In this document: one piece after another, positions 17,718 through 25,127 of the stretch
Layout of the letters: every line of letters starts with the position of its first letter
How positions within the stretch are numbered: the stretch's first letter is position 1
Source of the DNA: Planctomycetaceae bacterium
GTDB lineage: Bacteria; Planctomycetota; Phycisphaerae; SM23-33
NCBI GenBank assembly: GCA_039680605.1
Contig: JBDKTA010000004.1
Span: 1 to 64,000 of the forward strand
Length of the DNA: 64,000 bases
Direction: 5' to 3'
Made by a program: the position numbers and the translations under genes
The notes under the pieces: model-generated
Seen by the model: only the letters and a program-made list of their open reading frames with translations
Told to the model about the DNA's origin: nothing
Database searches by the model: none

Positions 17718-18785
17718 TCATAGGCCCCCCGCCGCCGGCAGACCCTCTTGCGGCGGGGAAACTGTGGTCGCCGGTTGCGATCGGGCGCTCTGGCGAATCG
17801 CCTCGATCAGTGCCGGCACGACGGTGAAGAGGCTGCCGACGATGCCGATGTCGGCCACCTGGAAGATCTGGGCGTCGGGATCGATGTTAATGGCCACGAT
17901 GGTCTGGGCGGTCTGCATCCCGGCCAGGTGCTGGATCGAACCGGAGATGCCCAGGGCGATGTAGAGCCGCGGGCTGACTGTCTTGCCCGAAAGCCCGACC
18001 TGGTGAGAGTAGCTCAGCCACCCGCGGTCGACGACGTCGCGGCTGGCCCCCAGCGCCGCGCCCAGCGCGTCGGCCAGCGACTGCGCCAGCGGGATGTTTG
18101 CGGCCTTCTTGATGCCCCGCCCCACCGCCACCACCGCCTGCGCTTCGGCCAAGGCGCATCGGTCAGTCTGAGGGATGAAGTCCACGCGCCGCACGCGGCT
18201 GGCCAGCGACGCCGCCGGCGGCGCGAGGCGCTCGATCCTGCCGCAACGCCCCGCCACCGCTACGGCGGCCGGTCCGCTGTGCGGCCGCACGGTCGCCATC
18301 TGCGGGCGGTGGTTGGGCGTCTGGATCGTCGCCAGGATGTTGCCACCGATGGCAGGGCGCGTCTGGAGCAGATTGCCGGTGGCCGCGTCGATCTCCAGTT
18401 GCGTGCAGTCGGCGGTCAGACCCGCGTTGGCCTTGACGGCCACGAACGGCATGAGCGTGCGGCCGGTGGTTGTCGCGCCGGCAAGGATAATCTCAGGCCG
18501 CCGCCGCTCGATCAGGTCCAGCAGGCACGCCGCGTAAGGTTCGATCAGGAAATGCTCCAGCTCGGGCGCCTCGACGGCCAGCACTGCGTCGGCGCCGCGG
18601 GCGATGAGGTCCTGCAGCGGGTCCTGGGCCATGCGCGCGCCAATGAGCACCGCCGTCAACTCCGTGCCGCGCGCGTCGGCCAGGGCTCGCCCGCGCGTCA
18701 GCAGTTCGTGGCTGACGCGCTGCAGGCGTCCGCCGTCCTGCTCGGCGATGATCCACACGCCCTTGTATTCCCCGGCTGCCATCAT
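17718..18785 (-). CDS. etfA: electron transfer flavoprotein alpha subunit
   Basis: The 355-residue ETF alpha subunit binds FAD through its C-terminal domain, seen as [47 protein letters not shown]. Together with EtfB it carries electrons from dehydrogenases to a quinone reductase or bifurcating partner. The ATG at 18785 overlaps the etfB stop in ATGATGA, so it is coupled to etfB and an upstream in-frame extension is rejected. The C-terminal tail is Pro/Ala-rich and dispensable-looking. No ETF:quinone oxidoreductase or acyl-CoA dehydrogenase is next to it. Confidence 0.93.
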   Translation of the reverse strand: MMAAGEYKGVWIIAEQDGGRLQRVSHELLTRGRALADARGTELTAVLIGARMAQDPLQDLIARGADAVLAVEAPELEHFLIEPYAACLLDLIERRRPEIILAGATTTGRTLMPFVAVKANAGLTADCTQLEIDAATGNLLQTRPAIGGNILATIQTPNHRPQMATVRPHSGPAAVAVAGRCGRIERLAPPAASLASRVRRVDFIPQTDRCALAEAQAVVAVGRGIKKAANIPLAQSLADALGAALGASRDVVDRGWLSYSHQVGLSGKTVSPRLYIALGISGSIQHLAGMQTAQTIVAINIDPDAQIFQVADIGIVGSLFTVVPALIEAIRQSARSQPATTVSPPQEGLPAAGGL

Positions 18786-20410
18786 GGAATCAACTCTCGC
18801 TGCCGCAGCAGTTGCACGAGCTGTTCGACCGCCCTGGCGGCTGAGGCGTCGTCGCCGGCGGGGAGCTTCTGGCACTGGCGGGCGACCTTGGGCTTGAAGA
18901 TTTTCACCACGCGCGTGGGCGAGCCGGCCAGCCCCAGCCGCGCCGGATCGACATCCAGATCCGCCGCCGTCCAGACCGGAATCTCCAGGCTCTTGGCCCG
19001 CAGTTTTCCCGCCAGCGTCGGAAGGCGCGGGTCACCGATCTCCTTGACGACCGTCAGCACCGCCGGGGTGTCGGCCTCGAGCACCTCGTGGCCGTTCTCG
19101 ACCAGCCGCCGCACCCGCACGAAACCATCGGCGGGGTCTATCGACGAGACATACGTTACTACCGGCAGATCGAGCCAGGCCGCAATCGCCGGCCCCACCT
19201 GCCCCGTGTCCCCATCGGTCGCCCGCTCGCCGCAGAGGATCAGTGTGGCATGGGCGTCTCGCCCATGCTCTTGCTGTGTGGCATGGGCGTCTCGCCCATG
19301 CTCTTGGCTCTGTTCCTCATACTCCTGCCAGTTGATCTTTTCTCTCCATTTCCACTCCTGCAGTCCCGCTTTGTCCGGGTTCTTCCAGGCATACTCGATC
19401 GAATGCCACAGGTCCTCCTCGTCGCGAATGAGATGATCGTAATACTCGCTCTGCCAGAAGGGACCTTCTCGTCCAAGCAATTCATTAGCCTTGTGCGCCG
19501 TAAACGACTTTAAGGAGTGGAGCGACTTGGACAATTCGAACTCCGCCGACGGCCTGACAACCAAATGCACGTGATTGGGCATGATGCACCAGGCCAGCAG
19601 TTGGTAGCGGATGCCGTCGAAGTGTTTCAAAGCATCGGCAACGATAGCCGCCACCTCTGGCCTCCGCAGGTGGCAGTCCCCATGCCCCGCGTCGAGATAG
19701 GCCTGGACCTTTTCGGAATACAGCGCGTCCAAATCCTCCTGTTCCTGCCGCGTCAACTGTCTCCCTTTGGCAGCGGCGCGTTTAACTATCTCCTCGCGTT
19801 CGTTCTGCCATGCTTCCAGGACCGATTGAGGCATCGAGTCAGCCAGCCGAAAGTTCACTGCGTATGCCGCTTCGTCACGAGTCCAATGTGGCAGACAGGC
19901 CCCTTGTCGCTGCTGGATCAGTTCGTAATCCGCCCCCTTTGTGGGCGGGACGCCTGTGCCATCGGGGAGCATGGGCGAGACACCCGTGCCACAGGGGGAG
20001 CATGGGCGAGACGCCCATGCCACACGGGGAGCATGGGCGAGACGCCCATGCCACGCGGGAAGCATGGGCGGGACGCCCATGCCACACAGCTTCCTGATGG
20101 CGGCCGCGAGGACGTAGCTCGTCGCCCAGGTGTCGGAGCCGGCGAAGGCTTTGTCCGACAGCAGGACGGCCGCATCGGCGCCCATGGCGACGGCTTCTTT
20201 CAGGGCGGTGGCGGCTTTGGGCGGACCCATCGAGACGACGACGACCTCGCCGCCACACTGGGCCCGCAGGGCCAGTGCGGCCTCGATGGCGTACAGGTCC
20301 AGCGGGTTGACGATGGCCTCGAGCCCCTCGCGGATCATGGTCCCGGTAACCGGGTCCATGCTGACCTTGGAGGTCTCGGGCACTTGCTTGATGGGAACGA
20401 TAATGCGCAT
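18782..20410 (-). CDS. etfB: electron transfer flavoprotein beta subunit interrupted in frame by a RAYT transposase
   Basis: The frame encodes 542 residues, about twice the usual 255-265. The first 108 residues are ordinary EtfB (MRIIVPIKQVPETS start, NPLDLYAIEAALAL, DTWATSYVLAAAIRKL). The sequence from base 19243 leftward is also ordinary EtfB, resuming at LILCGERATDGDTGQVGP and running to the C-terminus through RRLVENGHEVLE and FKPK. Between them are 843 bp (281 codons) of REP palindromes and a RAYT transposase. In typical EtfB the two flanks are joined by a four-residue GDYD-like turn, which is absent here. Neither half shows a frameshift or stop. The fusion could be translated whole if the insert sits in a surface turn before the central beta strand. 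I prefer the ATG at 20410 to a GTG two codons upstream. It is coupled to etfA. Confidence 0.88.
   Translation of the reverse strand: MRIIVPIKQVPETSKVSMDPVTGTMIREGLEAIVNPLDLYAIEAALALRAQCGGEVVVVSMGPPKAATALKEAVAMGADAAVLLSDKAFAGSDTWATSYVLAAAIRKLCGMGVPPMLPAWHGRLAHAPRVAWASRPCSPCGTGVSPMLPDGTGVPPTKGADYELIQQRQGACLPHWTRDEAAYAVNFRLADSMPQSVLEAWQNEREEIVKRAAAKGRQLTRQEQEDLDALYSEKVQAYLDAGHGDCHLRRPEVAAIVADALKHFDGIRYQLLAWCIMPNHVHLVVRPSAEFELSKSLHSLKSFTAHKANELLGREGPFWQSEYYDHLIRDEEDLWHSIEYAWKNPDKAGLQEWKWREKINWQEYEEQSQEHGRDAHATQQEHGRDAHATLILCGERATDGDTGQVGPAIAAWLDLPVVTYVSSIDPADGFVRVRRLVENGHEVLEADTPAVLTVVKEIGDPRLPTLAGKLRAKSLEIPVWTAADLDVDPARLGLAGSPTRVVKIFKPKVARQCQKLPAGDDASAARAVEQLVQLLRQRELIP
19245..19301. repeat. two REP palindromes at the 3' end of the RAYT insert
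   Basis: Two identical 24-bp units (19245-19268 and 19278-19301; GTGGCATGGGCGTCTC then GCCCATGC) stand 33 bp apart. They read as repeated HGRDAHAT peptides in the etfB frame. Confidence 0.9.
19939..20085. repeat. REP array with 31-bp period at the 5' end of the RAYT insert
   Basis: Four units start at 19969, 20000, 20031 and 20062, exactly 31 bp apart, each a GCATGGGCG..CGCCCATGC-type palindrome. A fifth, decayed unit lies at about 19939-19962. Because 31 is not a multiple of three, each unit is read in a different frame, yet no stop codon appears in the etfB reading direction. Confidence 0.9.
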
Positions 20411-20418
20411 CTTCACAA

Positions 20419-20587
20419 CCTAAATCCTAAATCCTAATTTCTAAATCCTAGACAAATTCGAAACAAATCCAAAATTCAAATGCTTAAAACCACCGAGGAC
20501 TCGATACAAGAGCACCGAGCAGATGGTTTGGCGCTTTGAGACTTTGAATTTCCATATTGTTTAGAATTTAGTGTTTAGTGCTTAGAG
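20419..20587. repeat. AT-rich hairpin with CTAAATC-type tandem arms
   Basis: The spacer between etfB and the dehydrogenase gene is sharply AT-rich. Its left arm is a run of CCTAAAT-like units (about 20419-20450) and its right arm a run of TTTAGTG-like units (about 20560-20587). The arms can pair at roughly 20 of 26 positions. Inner AAATTCAAA and TTTGAATTT segments also pair. The two-tier layout is the same as in the CGCAGAG hairpins, with different arm sequence. I see no gene here. Confidence 0.65.
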
Positions 20588-20592
20588 TTTGT

Positions 20593-21669
20593 CTATCGCG
20601 GCGTGGAGTCCGGCAGGCCGCCATCGACGGGAATCGTCGCGCCGGTCGTGGGCGTCTGGCGGGTGATGAAGAACATCGCCGCGTTGGCCACGTGGCGGGC
20701 GGTCACCTTGGCCTTGAGCAGGTTGCGGCCGCGGTAGTATTCCTCCAGCCCTGCCTCGTCGAGACCTCGGGCCTTCATGCGGTCGGGCCCGACCGCCGCC
20801 CAAAGTCCGCTGCGATACGGTCCTTCGCCGAAGATGGCGTCGGGGGCGACCATGTTCACCCGCACGTCGGCGTCGGCCAGTTCCAGGCTGGCGATGCGCC
20901 CGAGTTGGTGACTGGCGGCCTTGGTGGCGCTGTAGGCCCCGAAGCCCGCGCCGGGGCAGAAGACGTTCTTGGTCGAGACCAGGACGATATCGCCGCCGGT
21001 GCCCTGGCGGCGCATCAGGCGCCCCGCCTCGGCCAGCGTCAGCAGCGTTCCGGTGGCGTTGACTTCCTGCGTGCGGCGGTACTTCTCGACGTCCATCTCG
21101 GTGAGCTTGGACACCATCGCGATGCCGGCATTGACGATGACGATATCGACGCCGCCCCAGACGCCCGCGGCCTTGGCGAACGCCGCAGCCACGCTCGCCG
21201 CGTCGGTCACGTCCATCGCTACGGCCAGCACGCGGTCGGGATATCGAGCGGAGAAGTCGGCGGAGAAGGCCTGGAACTTCTCGCCGCTCAGGTCGGTGAC
21301 GACGACCCGCGAGCCCTTGTCCAGCAGCGCCGTACACAGCCCGGCGCCGATGGCCCCGGCCGCCCCGGTCACCAGCGCCACTTCGTTCTCCAACGGACGG
21401 GCGTCGGAAGCTTCTTGGCGCTCAACCGCGAACGTGCCAACGCCCTCGACCTCAATTGCCGCCGGAGCGGCGGATTGAGCTTTGATCACCTCCCGCAGCT
21501 TGGACACATCCGCGCAGTCGGCGTCAGAGACACGCACAACGGAGTTGTGCGTGGCACCCTCGGGCGCGGGGGTGAGGATCACGCGGTTCCAGGGGCGGTC
21601 GGCGTCGCCGCTTGGCCTCGCCAGCGCGCCGCGGATCATGGGAGCGATTGTCGCGATATCGAGTGTCAT
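20593..21669 (-). CDS. short-chain dehydrogenase related to the rhamnulose aldolase/dehydrogenase fusion family
   Basis: The 358-residue protein has a classical SDR domain from about residue 93: TGAAGAIG nucleotide loop, DVTDAASV, NAGIA, catalytic STKN...YSATK with Tyr and Lys, and GATIPVDGG at the end. The details (TKNVFCPGAGFGAYSATKAA, NMVAPDAIF, RNLLKAKV) resemble the dehydrogenase half of bifunctional rhamnulose-1-phosphate aldolase/lactaldehyde dehydrogenases. The first 90 residues lack the aldolase zinc histidines and look like a leftover linker (IEVEGVGTFAVER). A palindromic repeat is inserted in frame at 21522-21557. The start overlaps the stop of the epimerase-like gene by four bases. 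Confidence 0.8.
   Translation of the reverse strand: MTLDIATIAPMIRGALARPSGDADRPWNRVILTPAPEGATHNSVVRVSDADCADVSKLREVIKAQSAAPAAIEVEGVGTFAVERQEASDARPLENEVALVTGAAGAIGAGLCTALLDKGSRVVVTDLSGEKFQAFSADFSARYPDRVLAVAMDVTDAASVAAAFAKAAGVWGGVDIVIVNAGIAMVSKLTEMDVEKYRRTQEVNATGTLLTLAEAGRLMRRQGTGGDIVLVSTKNVFCPGAGFGAYSATKAASHQLGRIASLELADADVRVNMVAPDAIFGEGPYRSGLWAAVGPDRMKARGLDEAGLEEYYRGRNLLKAKVTARHVANAAMFFITRQTPTTGATIPVDGGLPDSTPR
21522..21557. repeat. in-frame palindrome inside the dehydrogenase gene
   Basis: A 23-bp palindrome (CACGCACAAC..GTTGTGCGTG at 21531-21553) with matching flanks is read as ATHNSVVRVSD in the N-terminal part of the dehydrogenase. About 35 bp are nearly identical to an intergenic copy at 29019-29055, which marks it as a mobile repeat. 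Confidence 0.85.
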
Positions 21670-22379
21670 GATCGAACGGCCTCCAGCATGAACGCGGCGT
21701 TGGCGGGGGCGGCTTTGCCATCGAAGACGGCGCTGCCGGTGACGACGAGGTCGGCCCCCATTGCCGCGACGGCTTTGACGTTGTCTTTCTTGATCCCGCC
21801 GTCGACGCAGACGATCACGTCGCGCCCGCTGCGGTTGATTATTTCGATAAGCTGCTCCACGCGTGCGGCCGTGGCGTCGATAAAGCTCTGCGCGGGGAAG
21901 CCCGGATTCACCGCCAGCAGCACGACCATCTCGAGTTCGTCGATGACCGGCTCGACGGCCGACAGCGGCGTGCCGGGGTTGAGCCCCAGCCCGCGCACGA
22001 TCCCGCGGGCGGGGTCGTTGACGTTGGTCATCTTGCCCAGAGCCTGCAGCGAGCGGTGTACGTGCGGGGTTTCGGCGTGGACGGTGACGATGTCGGCCCC
22101 GGCCGCGACGAAGCTTTCGAGCTTGTCGACCGGGTCGGCGATCATCAGGTGTACATCCTTGAGCAGCGGCGTCTTGAGGGCCTTGATGAACCCCGGCCCC
22201 ACCGTCATCTGCGGGCAGAAGACGCCGTCCATCACGTCGATGTGCACCAGCGGAACGCCCGCCTGTTCAAGCACCGCCAGTTCGCCGCCAAGGTTAAGCA
22301 GGTCGGCCGTCAGGACGCCGACGCTGACAGTCGGGCACGCAAGCACCAGTTGTTCTTTGGTGGTCATGGGCGAGATCAT
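21666..22379 (-). CDS. rpe: ribulose-phosphate 3-epimerase-family protein
   Basis: The 237-residue TIM-barrel protein carries the epimerase family motifs in order: VHIDVMDGVFCPQMTVG, DVHLMIADP, VTVHAE, LLAVNPGFPAQSF and VCVDGGIK, which provide the metal-binding His/Asp residues. It interconverts ketopentose 5-phosphates at C3 or acts on a related ketose phosphate such as allulose 6-phosphate. Because it is coupled to a sugar-type dehydrogenase, a specialised role in a sugar catabolic pathway is as likely as the pentose phosphate housekeeping one. Either of two in-frame ATGs (22379 or 22367) could be the start; neither has a strong ribosome-binding site. Confidence 0.85.
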   Translation of the reverse strand: MISPMTTKEQLVLACPTVSVGVLTADLLNLGGELAVLEQAGVPLVHIDVMDGVFCPQMTVGPGFIKALKTPLLKDVHLMIADPVDKLESFVAAGADIVTVHAETPHVHRSLQALGKMTNVNDPARGIVRGLGLNPGTPLSAVEPVIDELEMVVLLAVNPGFPAQSFIDATAARVEQLIEIINRSGRDVIVCVDGGIKKDNVKAVAAMGADLVVTGSAVFDGKAAPANAAFMLEAVRS

Positions 22380-22542
22380 ACGGGCAAACAGAGCCGCTGT
22401 CAGCTATCAGCTTTGGCGCTATTGCGGATCACCGCGGAGGTCTGTGAGGGCTGGGAAACTCTTGCGGGCGGTTGTGACGCAGCCGAAACAACTCGGCGTC
22501 AGCCATTTGCTGTGAACGCACCTTGAACTTGAGTTGTTGACA

Positions 22543-24348
22543 TCACGTCGTGTCAACGATGAGCGCGCCCCGGAGCGCCCCAGTGTCGGACGATATCAGG
22601 AACAGGTAGGCATACCCGCCCCCGCCCCAAGCAGTCTGCTCGCCAAGCATCCAATCCAACTGCCCGATGAAGTAGAGTTGTTCGTCTGGCTCAACGGCTG
22701 GAGGCCTTGGCGAATTGACCCAACTTGGCCAACCACCTACCTTACTGGCCTTAACGTGGATAAGGCCGGGATAGATGTTCTCGTCGAAATCATCCGTCCC
22801 CTGTGGGTAGTCGTCAGGCACCCCAGAGTACATGGCCATGGTATCTTCGAATCCCGGCACCTCCATCACATCGCGAAAACTCACACTGTGCGGGTCAATA
22901 GTCCCTTCGGCGACCACGCCTCGTCGATCGGGGTCCCGGGCAGCGACCTCTGTAATGACCGACACGTCGCAGCCGGATTCATTCGAGCCTTGTGTGCCCC
23001 ACGACATGTTCCCATCGTAGGCGCACCGACTGCAGTAGTGGAAAGATACAAGCGAATCCTTGTGCGTTTCAAACCCGGGGACATCCGACAGCCGAATCTG
23101 GGCCATGAATGCCATTGTATGCCCGTGCTCGCACGTCGGACGCGGCAGGTCGGCTGGCCACCACGGGGCCCCTGATATCTTGGTGACCGGTTCGCACCCC
23201 TCGTTAGCAGGCCCGACGATGATCTGGCGAGTTGGCTTCTTCTGTTCAGAAAGCTTCTTGCGGAATGCCCCCGGTGATCCTGCGGGCACCCGCTTTGGCG
23301 AGTCCCAGGTAACAATGTCCCAGTTGTCCAAGATGTCCTTGGCCAGGCGCTCCGTGCGAGGGTTCGGGTCCGCAGTTACGTATTCCCTCAGAGTCGCCTT
23401 GGCCTGTTCAAACGTTGGTGGGGCGCTCAAGTGCGGGTTAATTTCCTGGACCACTCGCCACACGTTTGGCGAATGGCAGGCATTCAGGGCGTACAACGCC
23501 ACCAGTGAAAGTGGCGGCCCTGCAGCAAGCCATTTCTCGGCCCGAGCCCAATCGAAGGCTGATGCGGCCGCGAGGTCACCCCACATGGCCCCCGCTGAGC
23601 CGCGGTCATCACCCCACGTTTCATCATCCAGGCTGGCGACATCGTCCCACGTAGAACCACCCAGGTCGGGGACGACCTCTTCCATCCAGTCCAGAACGCG
23701 CGGCTCCCGGAGGCTAGCAAGAAAGATGGCGTTACAAACACGGCTGTCCAGCGGACAACTCTTCAGCGCAGAAAACGCTGCCGTCAACGCCTCTGTTTCT
23801 GGCAGACAGTTCCAGGCATCCTTGAGAACCGCCAGTTTCTGCTCTGCTGTCACTGCCTCACGCAGTTCGCTGCGGATCCATTCCTCTGCCCGTCGCCCAA
23901 GGACTTCGTTGCACAACGTGTGGTATCTGCGGATGAACCAGTCATTCGCAGTTCGCTGCCTTCTGGAAATGAGACCAGCTAGCAGAGCCTCGGGGGGATG
24001 AGCCGTCAGCGCGTCAGCTACCTTCCAGTCTGTGAAGACGCCGGCGTATTCGAGCAGGCGATCCAGGTCGGCCGCGACCTCCGTTAGCTTGGGCACTGGG
24101 AACCTGCGGGGATTGACGACTTTGGACTTGGGCGTGCGAGCATTGCCACGATCCGAATAGAACTTTTCTCCAATGAAGTCTGCCGATGGCCCATGGATTG
24201 CCCGAAGGTTGTACCACTCTCGAGGACGCAAACAGAGGCCTTGCAGTCTGTCGGCCGCCCCGCGAGAGAGTCGGTAACACCCATCCGGCCCCCCTGAGGG
24301 AACCTCCACCTCAACCGGTTCTGTCCGCGTTGCCTGGCAGCAGTCCAT
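22543..24348 (-). CDS. large protein with C-terminal DUF1963 (YwqG-like) domain
   Basis: The 601-residue product has an N-terminal alpha-helical region of about 330 residues that I do not recognise (Trp- and Asp-rich, WDDVASLDDETWGDD). A C-terminal domain follows with the DUF1963/YwqG pattern: ISGAPWWPADLPRPTCEHGHTM (broken at a Cys), FMAQIRLSDVPGF, FHYCSRCAYDG, KVGGWPSWV, LYFIGQLDWML and GGGGYAYLFL. DUF1963 proteins are of unknown function and are often found near polymorphic toxin or immunity genes, but no toxin is visible here. The start is uncertain (ATG 24348 or GTG 24366). Base composition is lower in GC than its neighbours, hinting at transfer. Confidence 0.65.
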   Translation of the reverse strand: MDCCQATRTEPVEVEVPSGGPDGCYRLSRGAADRLQGLCLRPREWYNLRAIHGPSADFIGEKFYSDRGNARTPKSKVVNPRRFPVPKLTEVAADLDRLLEYAGVFTDWKVADALTAHPPEALLAGLISRRQRTANDWFIRRYHTLCNEVLGRRAEEWIRSELREAVTAEQKLAVLKDAWNCLPETEALTAAFSALKSCPLDSRVCNAIFLASLREPRVLDWMEEVVPDLGGSTWDDVASLDDETWGDDRGSAGAMWGDLAAASAFDWARAEKWLAAGPPLSLVALYALNACHSPNVWRVVQEINPHLSAPPTFEQAKATLREYVTADPNPRTERLAKDILDNWDIVTWDSPKRVPAGSPGAFRKKLSEQKKPTRQIIVGPANEGCEPVTKISGAPWWPADLPRPTCEHGHTMAFMAQIRLSDVPGFETHKDSLVSFHYCSRCAYDGNMSWGTQGSNESGCDVSVITEVAARDPDRRGVVAEGTIDPHSVSFRDVMEVPGFEDTMAMYSGVPDDYPQGTDDFDENIYPGLIHVKASKVGGWPSWVNSPRPPAVEPDEQLYFIGQLDWMLGEQTAWGGGGYAYLFLISSDTGALRGALIVDTT

Positions 24349-24378
24349 TTCCGTTTTCCCAATCACATTGTTGTTCTT

Positions 24379-25071
24379 TCAGATGTAATTCCACACCGGC
24401 ACGTTCAGGAAGACGCCCATCAGTTCGGCGTCTTCGATGAGCTTGGTTTTGTTGCCGTGGTCGATCACGTTGATGCGCTTGCCGTCGTGCGTGATCAGGT
24501 TCAACTCGTAGCTGTAATAGCTCGACTTGTTTCCGTGGATGTATTCGCTGAGGAGCTGAATGGCGTGGATGTCGGTCAGCTTGGTGAACTTGTCGGCCTG
24601 GATCTCCATCTCGCCGGCAAGCATGTTCGACGGCGAGATGCGGCCCTTCCAGTAGAAGCCGCTGTCCTTGTCGAACACGCGCGGGATGGACATGAAATAC
24701 AGCATGCCTCCGCCGACGCCGCCGAAGACCAACCCAAACAGCGGCAGCATGATCATCGGCGCCCAGTCGGTGCCTCCGTCTTTTTGAAACGCTCCCGCGA
24801 GTAAAGCGGCAATTCCTCCGATCATCGTGGCGGCGCCGATGGTGACGAAGAGCCCGCCGAACAGCTTGGCCCCGGCCGTCAGGCGGAACTCCAGCCGATG
24901 AGGCCCGGCAGCCCGGAGCTTGTGCGTGCGGAAGTTCGTCCCGCCGCCTTTGGCGGGCGTCCAGTCGATCTGAGCGGCCAGGGGGTCGTTGAATAATTCC
25001 GCCGGCGCCACGCGCGGCTGGTTCGCCTGCTGGATCAGATCCTTCACCTTGTTGACCAGGTTTTCGAACAT
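24379..25071 (-). CDS. membrane protein of unknown function
   Basis: The 230-residue product begins with a soluble helix (MFENLVNKVKDLIQQ) and has two membrane segments near residues 80-101 (FGGLFVTIGAATMIGGIAALLAG, broken for length) and 110-130. The soluble C-terminal half has beta-rich sequence (MEIQADKFTKLTDIHAIQLL, KSSYYSYELNLITHDGKR). This layout resembles DUF3592- or PH-like-domain membrane proteins, but I cannot assign a family. The ATG at 25071 has GGGAAA upstream and avoids a longer extension that runs through a REP unit. It shares direction with the DUF1963 gene 30 bp downstream. Confidence 0.6.
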   Translation of the reverse strand: MFENLVNKVKDLIQQANQPRVAPAELFNDPLAAQIDWTPAKGGGTNFRTHKLRAAGPHRLEFRLTAGAKLFGGLFVTIGAATMIGGIAALLAGAFQKDGGTDWAPMIMLPLFGLVFGGVGGGMLYFMSIPRVFDKDSGFYWKGRISPSNMLAGEMEIQADKFTKLTDIHAIQLLSEYIHGNKSSYYSYELNLITHDGKRINVIDHGNKTKLIEDAELMGVFLNVPVWNYI

Positions 25072-25095
25072 GAGCGTTTCCCTGACCCAACAACC

Positions 25096-25120
25096 GCGCG
25101 GGGCAAGCCCCGCCGCTAAC
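25096..25120. repeat. REP-like unit of the CAAG-loop family
   Basis: GGGGCAAGCCCC forms a short hairpin preceded by CGC and followed by GCCGCTAAC. Units with the same loop (CAAG) and tail (CGCTAAC), but different arms, lie at 7803, 26035 and, on the opposite strand, 56886. Confidence 0.75.
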
Positions 25121-25127
25121 AAAACTG

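Larger units (their letters stand above)
19244..20086 (-). mobile_element. RAYT (REP-associated tyrosine transposase) element nested in etfB
   Basis: The insert contains a Y1-type transposase read in the same frame as etfB. The family pattern is clear: LPHWTRDEAAYAVNFRLADS, LDAGHGDC..RRPEVAAIVADAL, then the HUH metal motif IMPNHVHLVV, SLHSLKSFTAHKAN, FWQSEYYDHLIRDEEDL and EYAWKNPDKAGL. The Tyr of the last segment is the likely nucleophile. The insert starts and ends with a perfect 13-bp inverted repeat (TGTGGCATGGGCG) and is flanked by CTG on both sides. Four tandem REP units precede the transposase and two follow it. A self-standing start for the transposase is not obvious, so it may be translated only as part of the EtfB fusion or from an internal GTG/ATG such as that in RLADSMPQ. 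Confidence 0.9.

Noticed and set aside
19939-20085. CRISPR-like array because of the regular 31-bp period
   Set aside because: Units are palindromes separated by only 7-10 bp of similar sequence. There are no unique spacers, no leader and no cas genes.
19244-20086. Intein inside etfB
   Set aside because: No Cys/Ser at the splice start, no block A/B/F/G motifs and no C-terminal His-Asn. The content is a RAYT transposase with REP repeats.
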